DNA of 64,000 nt from CAZFHA01 sp964518595 (GTDB taxonomy: Bacteria; Bacillota; Clostridia; Saccharofermentanales; Saccharofermentanaceae), in the NCBI GenBank assembly GCA_964518595.1, contig CAZFHA010000006.1:62001-126000 (forward strand). Direction: 5' to 3'. Shown here one piece after another: positions 34,405 to 42,409 of this stretch. Position 1 is the first letter of the stretch. Each line of letters begins with the position of its first letter. The notes below the pieces were generated by a model, which saw only the letters and a list, made by a program, of their open reading frames with translations, was not told the origin of the DNA and did no database searches. Both the position numbers and the translations under genes were made by a program.

Positions 34405-35067
34405 ATGATTAAAAAAGTACTTATATTGGGACTTCTTGCCTCTCTGATAATCTCCGGTACTGCTTGTACTGCAAATTTTACCTCTGCGCTAGATCAGTTT
34501 ACAACAGCGACTGGAACGACAAAGGATTCAGTACTAGAAGATAAAATGATTGAGATTGTAGTACCTGAACATATCTTTGCCGATAGTTCGGACGAAGAAC
34601 TGCGTGACATTGCAGGAGATAAGAACTTTATGTCAGTTACCAGAAACGATGATGGTTCTGTAACAATGAAGATGTCTGCCCATTTCCATCAAACCTATAT
34701 AGCAGCTCTGCGAGAAAAATTTGATGAAATCCGTCAGAATCTGCTAAATAAGGAAGAGTTTTCTTACCTTAAGGATATCTCATGTTTTGATGATTTTTCT
34801 ATGATAATAGTTACAGTTAATAGATCCGCCTTTGAAGCAGCTCAAGCTGACGGCAGAGAGACAGCGGTATTGGAATTAGGAATAGCTAGTTGCGATATCT
34901 TCCAACCACTAATGGGCATTAAAGTAGGGTCTCAAATTATGGTAGTGGATGAAAGTACCTCAGAAACTATCACCATGTATCTGTTTCCTGAAGCTAGCGA
35001 AGATTTGCTAGAAGCTGCTACATCAGAAGCTTTAGCCGGAATAGGTGCAATCGACATTAAGGGATAA
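34405..35067 (+). CDS. Lipoprotein of unknown family, paralogue 2 of 4
   Basis: This 220-residue protein has a lipobox (SGTACTAN) and the same core as its neighbours (IEIVVPEHIF, RNDDGSVTMKM, FDDFSMIIVTV, FEAAQADGRE, QPLMGIKVGSQIMVVDES). It is the most diverged of the four: its linker is short, GKDL is replaced by GIKVG, and it lacks the Ala/Thr-rich tail. It also uses an ATG start at 34405 with GGGGG upstream, unlike the TTG of the others. No clear terminator follows. Function unknown. Confidence 0.72.
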   Translation: MIKKVLILGLLASLIISGTACTANFTSALDQFTTATGTTKDSVLEDKMIEIVVPEHIFADSSDEELRDIAGDKNFMSVTRNDDGSVTMKMSAHFHQTYIAALREKFDEIRQNLLNKEEFSYLKDISCFDDFSMIIVTVNRSAFEAAQADGRETAVLELGIASCDIFQPLMGIKVGSQIMVVDESTSETITMYLFPEASEDLLEAATSEALAGIGAIDIKG

Positions 35068-35098
35068 AATATCTAACAAAACTAGAGTAGATATGATT

Positions 35099-35332
35099 TA
35101 CATGTTATAATCAAAAAGTTATTCTATTTGCTTAGCAAAGAACGGAAACAAAAATTGGAGGAAATGATTTTGAAAAAGTTACTTGTACTTGCCATTGTTG
35201 CTGCTTTAGCCATCTCTATGACAGCTTGTGCCGGAAATACCCAGACCACCAGTTCATCTGCTGCAGCTTCTTTAACTACAGCTGCCACAACTGCCGCTAC
35301 AGAGGCTGAAACAACCGCCAAAGCTGCAGCAA
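35099..35332 (+). repeat. Long direct repeat, copy 1 of 5' end of lipoproteins 3 and 4
   Basis: From the -10 region (TGTTATAAT) through the leader, ribosome binding site, signal peptide and linker codons, this stretch is nearly identical to 35989-36224. Differences are a few substitutions and three- to four-base gaps. Confidence 0.85.
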
Positions 35333-35868
35333 CGGGGGAAGATGTTGAGATAATTCTTCCAGCCGCAATTTTCTCCGCTGTGACAGATGAAGAACTCGAA
35401 TCTATGGTATCACAAAAGGGTTATCTCTCGGCCACAAAGAATGAAGACGGTTCTGTTACTTTAAAGATGACTGCGGAAGTTCATCAAGCGGTTTTGGATG
35501 AAATTAATACCACTATGAAAGAGCAACTTAATAGTGATACTATCAGCGCAGCCGCTACCTATGTTACAGATATTGAGTATAATGATGATCTTACTAAAGT
35601 TACTATTAAAGTAAACAAAGCTGATTATGAAGCCGCAGTGGCTAGCGGAACCGAGGCTGCAGCCTTAACAATTGGTACAATTGTTTCTACTTTGCAACCT
35701 TTTTTGGGAAAAGATCTTACCTCAGAAGTTTCCATTGTCGATGAGAGCAATGATGCCGTCCTCAAAACGTATGTCTTCCCTGAAGATATGTCAAAAATAA
35801 TGCAAGAACTCATAGGCGCTGCTATGGCCGCCGGTGGCGATGCTACTGCGTCCACCAGTGCTTCTTAA
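35170..35868 (+). CDS. Lipoprotein of unknown family, paralogue 3 of 4
   Basis: The 232-residue product has a lipobox (SMTACAGN), an Ala/Thr-rich linker, and the shared core (VEIILPAAIF, KNEDGSVTLKM, YNDDLTKVTIKV, ADYEAAVASGTE, QPFLGKDLTSEVSIVDES), ending in ATASTSAS. The TTG at 35170 lies eight bases after GGAGG and is preferred; an ATG two codons earlier is only two bases from the site. Its 5' and 3' ends are nearly identical to paralogue 4, while the core is only about 55-60 percent similar by eye. Surface attachment through lipid is expected; function unknown. Confidence 0.75.
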   Translation: MKKLLVLAIVAALAISMTACAGNTQTTSSSAAASLTTAATTAATEAETTAKAAATGEDVEIILPAAIFSAVTDEELESMVSQKGYLSATKNEDGSVTLKMTAEVHQAVLDEINTTMKEQLNSDTISAAATYVTDIEYNDDLTKVTIKVNKADYEAAVASGTEAAALTIGTIVSTLQPFLGKDLTSEVSIVDESNDAVLKTYVFPEDMSKIMQELIGAAMAAGGDATASTSAS

Positions 35869-35961
35869 GTAAATCCAATAAGATTTTTTACGTGGGAGTT
35901 TCAATTTGGAACTCCCACTTTTTTGTCAAACTAAAGTTTTATTCTTTTCCAACAAAAAATC
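35848..35961 (+). repeat. Direct repeat, copy 1 of 3' end of lipoproteins 3 and 4
   Basis: The last codons, the terminator and about 60 further bases match 36748-36860 with very few changes. The repeat pair is offset by 900 bases, matching the offset of the 5' repeat pair. Confidence 0.85.
35892..35926 (+). terminator. Intrinsic terminator after lipoprotein 3
   Basis: GTGGGAGTTTC pairs with GGAACTCCCAC around AATTT, followed by six T residues. Confidence 0.9.
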
Positions 35962-35988
35962 CCAGTCCCAACGAGATTGGATACAATT

Positions 35989-36224
35989 TACATGTTATAA
36001 TTGAAAGGTTATGCTACTTGCTTAGCAAAGAACGGAAACAAAAAATTGGAGGAAATGATTTTGAAAAAGTTACTTGTACTTGGCATTGTTGCTGCTTTAG
36101 CCATCTCTATGACAGCTTGTGCCGGAAATACCCAGACCACTACCAGTTCATCTGCTGCAGCGTCTTTAACTACAGCTGCCACAACAGCCCCTACAGAGGC
36201 TGAAACAACCGCCAAAGCTGCAGC
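35989..36224 (+). repeat. Long direct repeat, copy 2 of 5' end of lipoproteins 3 and 4
   Basis: This is the counterpart of 35099-35332 and includes the same extended -10 element TGTTATAAT (ending 36001) and the leader CTTAGCAAAGAACGGAAAC. Confidence 0.85.
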
Positions 36225-36768
36225 AGCTTCGGGGGAAGAGGTTGAACTTATTCTGCCTGCATTACTGTTTAGCGTAGCAACGGAGGAAGATCTCCAATTA
36301 ATGGTAGAAACTCAAGGCTACATTTCTGCTAAAAAGAATGAAGATGGTTCTGTTACGGTTAAGATGACCGCTGAGGTTCACAAAGAAGTCATCGAAAAAA
36401 TGAAACAAGGACTTGAGGAACAGCTTAGTACGGATGCACTTAGTGAATCGGCTCCTTATGTAACTGCTGTTGAGTTTAATGATGACCTTACCACAGTGAC
36501 TATCAAAGTAAATAAGGCCGAATATGAAGCCGCCATTGCGAGTGGAGATGAAGCCGCTGTATTTACAGTTGCCCTGACCATTGCTAATATCCAGCCTTTT
36601 ATGGGCAAAGATTTAATCTCCGAGATTTCCGTTATTGATGAAAGTACCTCTGAGGTAATTAAAACTTATATAATCCCTAGGGATACTGAGATTTTATTAG
36701 AAGAGTATATGGCAGCTCTTATGGCTGGTATTGGCGAAACTACTGCTGCGTCCACCAGTGCTTCTTAA
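36061..36768 (+). CDS. Lipoprotein of unknown family, paralogue 4 of 4
   Basis: This 235-residue protein has the same lipobox and linker as paralogue 3 and the shared core (VELILPALLF, KNEDGSVTVKM, FNDDLTTVTIKV, AEYEAAIASGDE, QPFMGKDLISEISVIDES), ending in AASTSAS. The TTG at 36061 follows GGAGG by eight bases. The protein is predicted to be anchored outside the membrane. The four genes have separate promoter-like and mostly separate terminator sequences, so they may be expressed independently. Confidence 0.75.
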   Translation: MKKLLVLGIVAALAISMTACAGNTQTTTSSSAAASLTTAATTAPTEAETTAKAAAASGEEVELILPALLFSVATEEDLQLMVETQGYISAKKNEDGSVTVKMTAEVHKEVIEKMKQGLEEQLSTDALSESAPYVTAVEFNDDLTTVTIKVNKAEYEAAIASGDEAAVFTVALTIANIQPFMGKDLISEISVIDESTSEVIKTYIIPRDTEILLEEYMAALMAGIGETTAASTSAS

Positions 36769-36860
36769 GTAAATCCAATAAGATTTTTATGTGGGAGTTT
36801 CAATTTGGAACTCCCATTTTTTTATCAAACTAAAGTTTTATTCTTTTCCAACAAAAAATC
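36748..36860 (+). repeat. Direct repeat, copy 2 of 3' end of lipoproteins 3 and 4
   Basis: This is the counterpart of 35848-35961, including the terminator and the following AAACTAAAGTTTTATTC. Confidence 0.85.
36791..36824 (+). terminator. Intrinsic terminator after lipoprotein 4
   Basis: TGGGAGTTTC pairs with GGAACTCCCA around AATTT, followed by seven T residues. Confidence 0.9.
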
Positions 36861-36893
36861 ATTCCCCATTACTGGCTATTCCTATAGGCTTCT

Positions 36894-36901
36894 GCTATAA
36901 T
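36894..36901 (+). promoter_or_regulatory. Extended -10 promoter of the first HdeD-like gene
   Basis: TGCTATAAT without a recognisable -35. The same string continuing TACGAATAT occurs at 37654 before the second HdeD-like gene. Confidence 0.6.
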
Positions 36902-36969
36902 ACGAATATGAAATTAGCTTGAAGGAAAAAAGCTAATTTCAATAATAATTTGACTAAGGGGGCGTTATT

Positions 36970-37515
36970 ATGAAAAATGCCAAGCAACTCAAAGTTATGT
37001 TTATTCTTTTGTCTCTCTTTTATATTTTTATCGGTGTCGCACTGCTTATTTGGCAAGAAACTTCTGTAACACTCATTCGTTATCTGCTCGGCGGTGCACT
37101 TATTGTTTATGGTCTTGTTAGAATCGTCGGCTTTTTCCAGAAAAGTAAAAGTCCTGAAGGCGGTGGTTTCGGTATGGTAGCGGGTGTCTTAAGCCTTTTC
37201 TTTGGAGCTATACTGTTAATCTTCCCTGGTCTTGTGTCTTTGATCGCTGTAGTCGTTGGTCTTTCTATTATTTTCAATAGCATTATCAAATTGCAAATGG
37301 CCTTTGAATTTAAGACAATGGGCGACAAACAATGGTGGGTCACTTTACTTCTTGCCATTTTAACTGGCATTTTAGGTGGTTTCATGTTGTTTAATCCCAC
37401 AACCTTCGGTCAAACTTTTATAATCGTCTTTGCAGCTTTAACTCTAATTTTTGACGGTTTGGTTAATCTTTGGGCCTTTATTTCCCTTAGTCGGGCAAGT
37501 AAGAAAATCCAGTAA
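36970..37515 (+). CDS. HdeD-like (DUF308) membrane protein
   Basis: This 181-residue protein has six hydrophobic helices in three hairpin pairs, with the DUF308 pattern LLGGALIVYGLVRIVGFF and LSIIFNSIIKLQMAFEFK. It ends in a short charged tail. Members are linked to acid or membrane stress in enterics, but the role in Gram-positives is unknown. GGGGGCGTTATT precedes the ATG. It is paralogous to the next gene. Confidence 0.83.
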   Translation: MKNAKQLKVMFILLSLFYIFIGVALLIWQETSVTLIRYLLGGALIVYGLVRIVGFFQKSKSPEGGGFGMVAGVLSLFFGAILLIFPGLVSLIAVVVGLSIIFNSIIKLQMAFEFKTMGDKQWWVTLLLAILTGILGGFMLFNPTTFGQTFIIVFAALTLIFDGLVNLWAFISLSRASKKIQ

Positions 37516-37540
37516 GGTCAATAAATATTAACTTTATAGC

Positions 37541-37576
37541 GCCCGGTAAGAGGTTTTCTCTGCCGGGCTTTTTCTT
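37541..37576 (+). terminator. Intrinsic terminator
   Basis: GCCCGGTAAGAG pairs with CTCTGCCGGGC with one bulge, followed by TTTTTCTTTT. Confidence 0.88.
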
Positions 37577-37653
37577 TTCCAGTAAAGTTCTTCATGCACG
37601 CAAACTCACCTATACACAAATGTGAAAAAATGTGTATTCACTTCACAAAAAGT

Positions 37654-37661
37654 GCTATAAT
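37654..37661 (+). promoter_or_regulatory. Extended -10 promoter of the second HdeD-like gene
   Basis: TGCTATAATACGAATAT matches the upstream paralogue. Just upstream, TGTGAA (37621) and TTCACA (37642) are inverted over 15 bases and could be a regulator site. Confidence 0.6.
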
Positions 37662-37712
37662 ACGAATATACATTCACGCACAGCAAGGTGCGCAGTAAAG
37701 GGGGAAGGGTTT

Positions 37713-38324
37713 ATGGTTTTTTCTAAACGATTTAAGGTGCTTTTTATCCTCTTATCCATCTTCTATGTTGCTATGGGCATTGCTTTATTAGCCTGGACTA
37801 CTTATGTTATCAGTATTCTCCGTTTCCTTATTGGGGGGTTCCTAATTGCTTATGGTGCACTGCGTCTGGTACGGTATTTTTCTAGAAAACAAAGGGGACG
37901 AGCAACTTTTGGATTTGGACTTATCTTAGGTATTATTACCTTGGCACTAGGCGTGCTGGTTCTCTTTAATCCTAGAACTATGTTAGCTTTTCCCATCATT
38001 ATTGGCTTATCTATTGTGGTAGATAGTGTTATGAAACTTCAGATGGCTGTAGACTTAAAGCGTAGCGGAGACCGCCTCTGGTGGTTAACTCTACTTTTTG
38101 CCTTAATTGCTTTAGGACTGGGCGCTATGATTATTCTTAATCCAGCTAATTTTGGCAAAGATTTCTTGGTGCTTATTATTGCCATTTCTATGATTTTTGA
38201 CGGTGCCATTAACCTCTGGGCCTATGGCTCAATGTCGCGGCTGGCTAATCCGGATGAGGATTTAGCTAAGCAGCCGAAACAAACTCCGCCATCCTCTCCC
38301 CCCTCTTCTCCACCGATGACCTAA
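37713..38324 (+). CDS. HdeD-like (DUF308) membrane protein, second copy
   Basis: This 203-residue paralogue of the preceding gene has the same six-helix pattern (FLIGGFLIAYGALRLVRYF and LSIVVDSVMKLQMAVDLK) and an added Pro/Ser-rich cytoplasmic-type tail (KQTPPSSPPSSPP). The ATG at 37713 follows GGGGGAAGGG; an upstream in-frame ATG lies inside the promoter region and is rejected. It probably arose by duplication, including the promoter. Confidence 0.83.
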   Translation: MVFSKRFKVLFILLSIFYVAMGIALLAWTTYVISILRFLIGGFLIAYGALRLVRYFSRKQRGRATFGFGLILGIITLALGVLVLFNPRTMLAFPIIIGLSIVVDSVMKLQMAVDLKRSGDRLWWLTLLFALIALGLGAMIILNPANFGKDFLVLIIAISMIFDGAINLWAYGSMSRLANPDEDLAKQPKQTPPSSPPSSPPMT

Positions 38325-38331
38325 TCGGTAC

Positions 38332-38372
38332 AAAAAGTGGTTGTCTCGAAGTGATGAGACAACCACTTTTTT
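38332..38372. terminator. Bidirectional terminator between convergent genes
   Basis: AAAAAGTGGTTGTCTC pairs with GAGACAACCACTTTTTT around an eight-base loop. A and T runs on the two sides serve both strands. Confidence 0.92.
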
Positions 38373-38420
38373 GTGGAAAGAATGGGTATTAAGTATAGAC
38401 TTTTAGATATCTGTTGTGGC

Positions 38421-40508
38421 TTAGAGCGTTACATCGGTTTTTTCTTTCCGGGTAATCATCTGGCGGCAGGCTAAATAGGTAGCAATGAAATACAATCCAT
38501 ACACAGCGAGTATCAACAGTGCTGTAATTCCAATGCTTTCCGTGAAACTCACGCCGTCAGAGCCTCTTGAAAGAGTATCAATGATAACTTTAATCCCTAC
38601 AATAGAATGAATGATTGCTAGTGATAAGGGTACCAGAAAATATATAGCCGTCTGCTTAAAGAGAGCCGCATGTAATAAGCGGGTATCCGTTCCAACTTTT
38701 TGTAAAACTAGATAGCGGCGACGATTATCGGCTACTTCCGAAAGCTGCTGTAATGCCAAGATAGCTGAGCTGGCAATCAGAAATACTAGGCCGATATAAA
38801 TACCAATAAAGGCAATGATTCCACGGGTCATAGCGTAGGTGCTCATGGTAGCAGCGTGAGAATATACATAACTATTCTCTGGCAAGGTTACCATAGCTGG
38901 TGTAGTTTCTGTGGGAATAAATAAGCTATAGAACTTTTCCTGCTGTGCCGGACGATCACCAATACAATTGAACTGCAAGACTCGTTCATAAATTGAGAAA
39001 TTCTCAGCTTCTCCCCCAGCGGACTCTAAAATTCTATCCGGTACTATCAGGGAAGGAGAATAGGGAATTGAAGAACCGGCTACTATGTTATAGGCGTCTA
39101 TTCCTGGGACAGTCGACAAGGTTTCCTGCCCAATTTGGATTGTTCCCATCTCTTTCCAGACTTGGTTAAGCAGTTCTTTTTCTTCTTCATTAAGGCCGGT
39201 TATATTCAAAATAACCTGATCATCTTTCAAGATAGCTTCACCCAGTCCCTGAGATTTTAACGTGCGATTGTAGTCAGACACTTTTACAAAGGTAAGATAT
39301 GAATCTAACCCGGAAGTAAGATTTTCACTTTCTGCCAAACGCGGATCACTAAAAAGCGCTTCCGGTTGCAAAGTTTTATGGGAGTAGCGGACAATTTCCA
39401 CCGGGTTATCTGTAAATTCCGATAGTTTTACCCCTTGTTCAGCCAGAATATTCTGAATATAATTCCGGCTATCCTTTTCTGTAGTTAGAGGTGTATCGGC
39501 ACTTTCCCCAAAAAGGAATACCCCTATGTCAAAGGAAGAGCTTTGGTCAATAGCTGCCTCCATCGCCTTATTCATGCCAAATCCACTGGAGAGAATGGCA
39601 ATGGTAAAAAACAGCATAAGACAAACCATTGATAGTGAGATATGTAGGGAGTTTATCCGAGCATTGATCTGGCGCAGGATAAAAAAATTCAGTCCTTTAT
39701 AGTAAAAACCTTTTAGCCGTTGAAACAGACGCAGAAAAAAACCAGAGAGAGAGGCAAAAAACAAGAAGGTTCCCAAAATGCCCAAGAGTATGATGAGACC
39801 AAATTCACTGCCAAAATTAGCTAAGCCACGGCTCAATATTTGATAGTAAGCGACACCTAAACAGATGATAGAGAGAACAAACAAGATTCCGGTCACAAGA
39901 GGATGCTGTACAACCGGCTTCTGGTTCTGGCGTTCCCCTAAAAATAGGGTGATTAGTTTTGTTTTTGAAATGATAAAAATACTAACAATGGTAACAACTA
40001 AAAAGATCAAACCAAAATATAGGAGTGTCTTATAGAAGGCTGCGGAGGAAAAGACAAAAGTGAATTCCTTCATATTGGCTTGGAACACGGAGGCTGTAAA
40101 GATGGAGAGCCACTGGGAAAGAAAGACCCCCAAAAATAGGCCTGCACCCAAGGAAAAAAGGCCAATCAAAACGGTTTCAATCAATAGCAGCAAAGCCAGA
40201 CGCGCTTTTTTCATGCCTAACAATAAGTAAATGCCCATTTCCTGCTTTCGCCGCCGAATGAGGAATTGATTTGCGCCTACAATAAGAAATCCCAAAACAA
40301 AGGATATAAAAATAGAAATATAACCAATAATTGTCACTAGCATTTCCATCATGGACTGACTGGAGCTAGATAGTTCAAAAGTAGCCTTTTGGGCATCCAG
40401 AGAGTTAAATACATAAAAGATACACACAGCCAAGGTCAAAGTAACAAAGTAGAGCAAATAGTCTTTGATACTCTTCTTAACATTGCGCAGAGCCAACTTA
40501 GATATCAT
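38421..40508 (-). CDS. BceB-type FtsX-like ABC permease
   Basis: This 695-residue permease has the BceB layout: about ten helices, with an extracytoplasmic domain of some 200 residues between helices 7 and 8 (around residues 310-520). The N-terminal motif SKLALRNVKKSIKDYLLYFVTL and RRRKQEMGIYLLLGMKK are typical. Such permeases resist and sense cell-wall-active peptides such as bacitracin, with the kinase reading the transporter state. It overlaps the ATPase gene by 11 bases. The particular peptide cannot be predicted. Confidence 0.9.
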   Translation of the reverse strand: MISKLALRNVKKSIKDYLLYFVTLTLAVCIFYVFNSLDAQKATFELSSSSQSMMEMLVTIIGYISIFISFVLGFLIVGANQFLIRRRKQEMGIYLLLGMKKARLALLLLIETVLIGLFSLGAGLFLGVFLSQWLSIFTASVFQANMKEFTFVFSSAAFYKTLLYFGLIFLVVTIVSIFIISKTKLITLFLGERQNQKPVVQHPLVTGILFVLSIICLGVAYYQILSRGLANFGSEFGLIILLGILGTFLFFASLSGFFLRLFQRLKGFYYKGLNFFILRQINARINSLHISLSMVCLMLFFTIAILSSGFGMNKAMEAAIDQSSSFDIGVFLFGESADTPLTTEKDSRNYIQNILAEQGVKLSEFTDNPVEIVRYSHKTLQPEALFSDPRLAESENLTSGLDSYLTFVKVSDYNRTLKSQGLGEAILKDDQVILNITGLNEEEKELLNQVWKEMGTIQIGQETLSTVPGIDAYNIVAGSSIPYSPSLIVPDRILESAGGEAENFSIYERVLQFNCIGDRPAQQEKFYSLFIPTETTPAMVTLPENSYVYSHAATMSTYAMTRGIIAFIGIYIGLVFLIASSAILALQQLSEVADNRRRYLVLQKVGTDTRLLHAALFKQTAIYFLVPLSLAIIHSIVGIKVIIDTLSRGSDGVSFTESIGITALLILAVYGLYFIATYLACRQMITRKEKTDVTL

Positions 40509-41265
40509 TGTCTGCCTCCCCGCCCATGAGAGCTACTACGTCAAGAACCTTTGTATAGAAAGCCTTATGATCGCCCTCACCTCGCACAAGCTCGTGGAAG
40601 AGTTGCCCGTCCTTGATAAAAAGAATGCGAGTACAGTAGCTGGCTGCTAAAGGGTCATGGGTTACCATTAAAATTGTGGCGGCCATATCCCTATTTAATT
40701 TTTCTAAACTCTCCAAAAGCATTCTGGCTGATTTTGAGTCAAGAGCACCGGTGGGCTCGTCGGCCAGAATCATGGCAGGATTGCCTACAATAGCACGAGC
40801 TGCCGCCACTCGCTGGCGTTGTCCCCCAGACATTTGGTAAGGGTGCTTTTCTAAGACATCTGTGATTCCCAACCGCTCAGCTACTTCATCTGTACGTAGG
40901 AGCCCTTGACGATGGGGTACTCCGGAAATACTCAAGGCCAGCATGATATTTTCTCTGGCGGTTAAGGTATCTAATAAGTTAAAGTCCTGAAAAATAAAGC
41001 CCAGCTTTTTACGGCGAAATTCGGCTAGTTCCCGACTCTTAAGGCTGGTAATATCCTTATTATCAATAAAAATCTTGCCACTTGTTACAGTATCGATGGT
41101 AGAAATGCAGTTCAACAAAGTTGACTTACCACTACCGGAAGCACCCATAATTCCCACGAATTCTTTTTCCGCCACCTTAAAGGATACTTTATCCAAGGCT
41201 TTGGTCAAATTGCCACGGCTGCCATAGTATTTTACCACCTCAGATACGGTGAGCATTTCATTCAT
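40498..41265 (-). CDS. BceA-type ABC transporter ATP-binding protein
   Basis: This 255-residue ATPase has Walker A (GASGSGKSTLLN), Q-loop FIFQDFNLLD, signature MSGGQRQRVAAARA, Walker B (MILADEPTGALD) and switch VTHDPLAA. It is close to the LolD/BceA group that powers FtsX-like permeases. I chose the ATG at 41265, ten bases after GAGG; an ATG at 41286 would add seven residues. A probable response-regulator site lies about 85 bases upstream (41351-41364). Confidence 0.92.
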   Translation of the reverse strand: MNEMLTVSEVVKYYGSRGNLTKALDKVSFKVAEKEFVGIMGASGSGKSTLLNCISTIDTVTSGKIFIDNKDITSLKSRELAEFRRKKLGFIFQDFNLLDTLTARENIMLALSISGVPHRQGLLRTDEVAERLGITDVLEKHPYQMSGGQRQRVAAARAIVGNPAMILADEPTGALDSKSARMLLESLEKLNRDMAATILMVTHDPLAASYCTRILFIKDGQLFHELVRGEGDHKAFYTKVLDVVALMGGEADNDI

Positions 41266-41350
41266 ATTGCTTAAACCTCTTTTCATTAATAGTCCTCTTA
41301 ATTAAGCCAGAGGAAAGAAAAGGCTACCATAAGCTTTACTTACCCAGACC

Positions 41351-41364
41351 TTACAGATTCGTAA
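41351..41364. promoter_or_regulatory. Candidate BceR-type response regulator binding site
   Basis: TTACAGATTCGTAA reads, on the minus strand, TTACG-AATC-TGTAA, one mismatch from the TnACA-N4-TGTAA pattern described for Bacillus BceR. It lies between the kinase gene and the ATPase gene, where the bceAB target promoter would be. Confidence 0.55.
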
Positions 41365-41371
41365 GAAAAAA

Positions 41372-42397
41372 TTATTTTCGAAGGTGGTCAATCCGCTGGT
41401 CTTCAGGAAAACATAAGGTAACGACCGTTCCTTTATGCTCACCCTCTGATGAAAGCATCAACTGAATACCAAGCTTCCCCGCCAACTTTTGGCAAAGATA
41501 CAGTCCCATCCCTGTAGAGCGCCGGTAATTGCGACCAATATGGCCGGTAAAACCTTTTTCAAAGACACGAGAAATATCTTCTGTGACAATACCAATTCCA
41601 TTATCACGAAGTTCTAAATAAACAGACTGTGCTTCTTGCCAGGCTCGAAAGCTGATATAAGGATTCTCTCCTGCCCGATATTTAATTGAATTGTCCAAAA
41701 GTTGTTCCAAAATATAAACTAACCATTTACTATCCGAAGAAATCCAATAATCCAGAGATTCCAGATTTACTTTTATACCAAAATCAATAAAGCTTTGTGA
41801 GCGCTGCCGCAATACTTGATAGACCAATGTTTGAACCGGCAACCGGGTGATGATGAAGTCTTTTTCTACACTTTGACTGCGAGCATAAAACAGTACCTGA
41901 GTAACGTAATTTTCAATTGTTTCTAGGTCTTTTGCCAAAGCTTGTCGCTCTTCACCACCGTAATTTTCTATGGCTAATGTAGCCGAGGCTATAGGTGTTT
42001 TTATCTCATGTATCCAAAGTTCCAGGTACTCCTGATATTCTTTTACTGCCTGATTAGACTGTTGCAACCGTTCAAATCCATCATGACTTAATGTCTGAAT
42101 CCCATGAAGCAGTAATTCTTCTTCCTGATCTTCCGGTTGGGGCAGAACTTCAGCCAATAACAGCTTGTCCTCTAGCTGTTCTAAACAGGCCAAATATTCC
42201 CGATAATAGGCCGATTTTCGCTTAAATTCTAAGAATAAAGGAAGTAAACTCAAAAACAAATAAATGATACCCAAGAACAGTAGCATTATTTCTGTTCCCG
42301 GAAAGAAAAAAAAGAAAAACAGGACAAGTAAAATCAGCATCAAGCCATCGGCCACCAGATAGGCTATCTTTTCTTGTAAATAGCTGTGTAATTTCAT
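41372..42397 (-). CDS. BceS-like intramembrane-sensing histidine kinase
   Basis: This 341-residue kinase has two N-terminal helices (about residues 15-57) with only a few residues between them, so it has no extracellular sensor domain. The H-box is WIHEIKTPIASATLAIENY; the ATPase shows QLLDNSIKYRA (N), LRDNGIGI (G1) and STGMGLYLCQKLA (G2). This matches BceS-type kinases, which take their signal from the BceAB transporter. It starts 12 bases after the response regulator gene. Confidence 0.92.
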   Translation of the reverse strand: MKLHSYLQEKIAYLVADGLMLILLVLFFFFFFPGTEIMLLFLGIIYLFLSLLPLFLEFKRKSAYYREYLACLEQLEDKLLLAEVLPQPEDQEEELLLHGIQTLSHDGFERLQQSNQAVKEYQEYLELWIHEIKTPIASATLAIENYGGEERQALAKDLETIENYVTQVLFYARSQSVEKDFIITRLPVQTLVYQVLRQRSQSFIDFGIKVNLESLDYWISSDSKWLVYILEQLLDNSIKYRAGENPYISFRAWQEAQSVYLELRDNGIGIVTEDISRVFEKGFTGHIGRNYRRSTGMGLYLCQKLAGKLGIQLMLSSEGEHKGTVVTLCFPEDQRIDHLRK

Positions 42398-42409
42398 CTT
42401 ATGCCCGCC

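Noticed and set aside
35892..36824. Repeated GGGAGTTTC hairpins as a mobile repeat element
   Set aside because: Each sits directly after a lipoprotein stop codon and is followed by a T-tract, so they are duplicated terminators.
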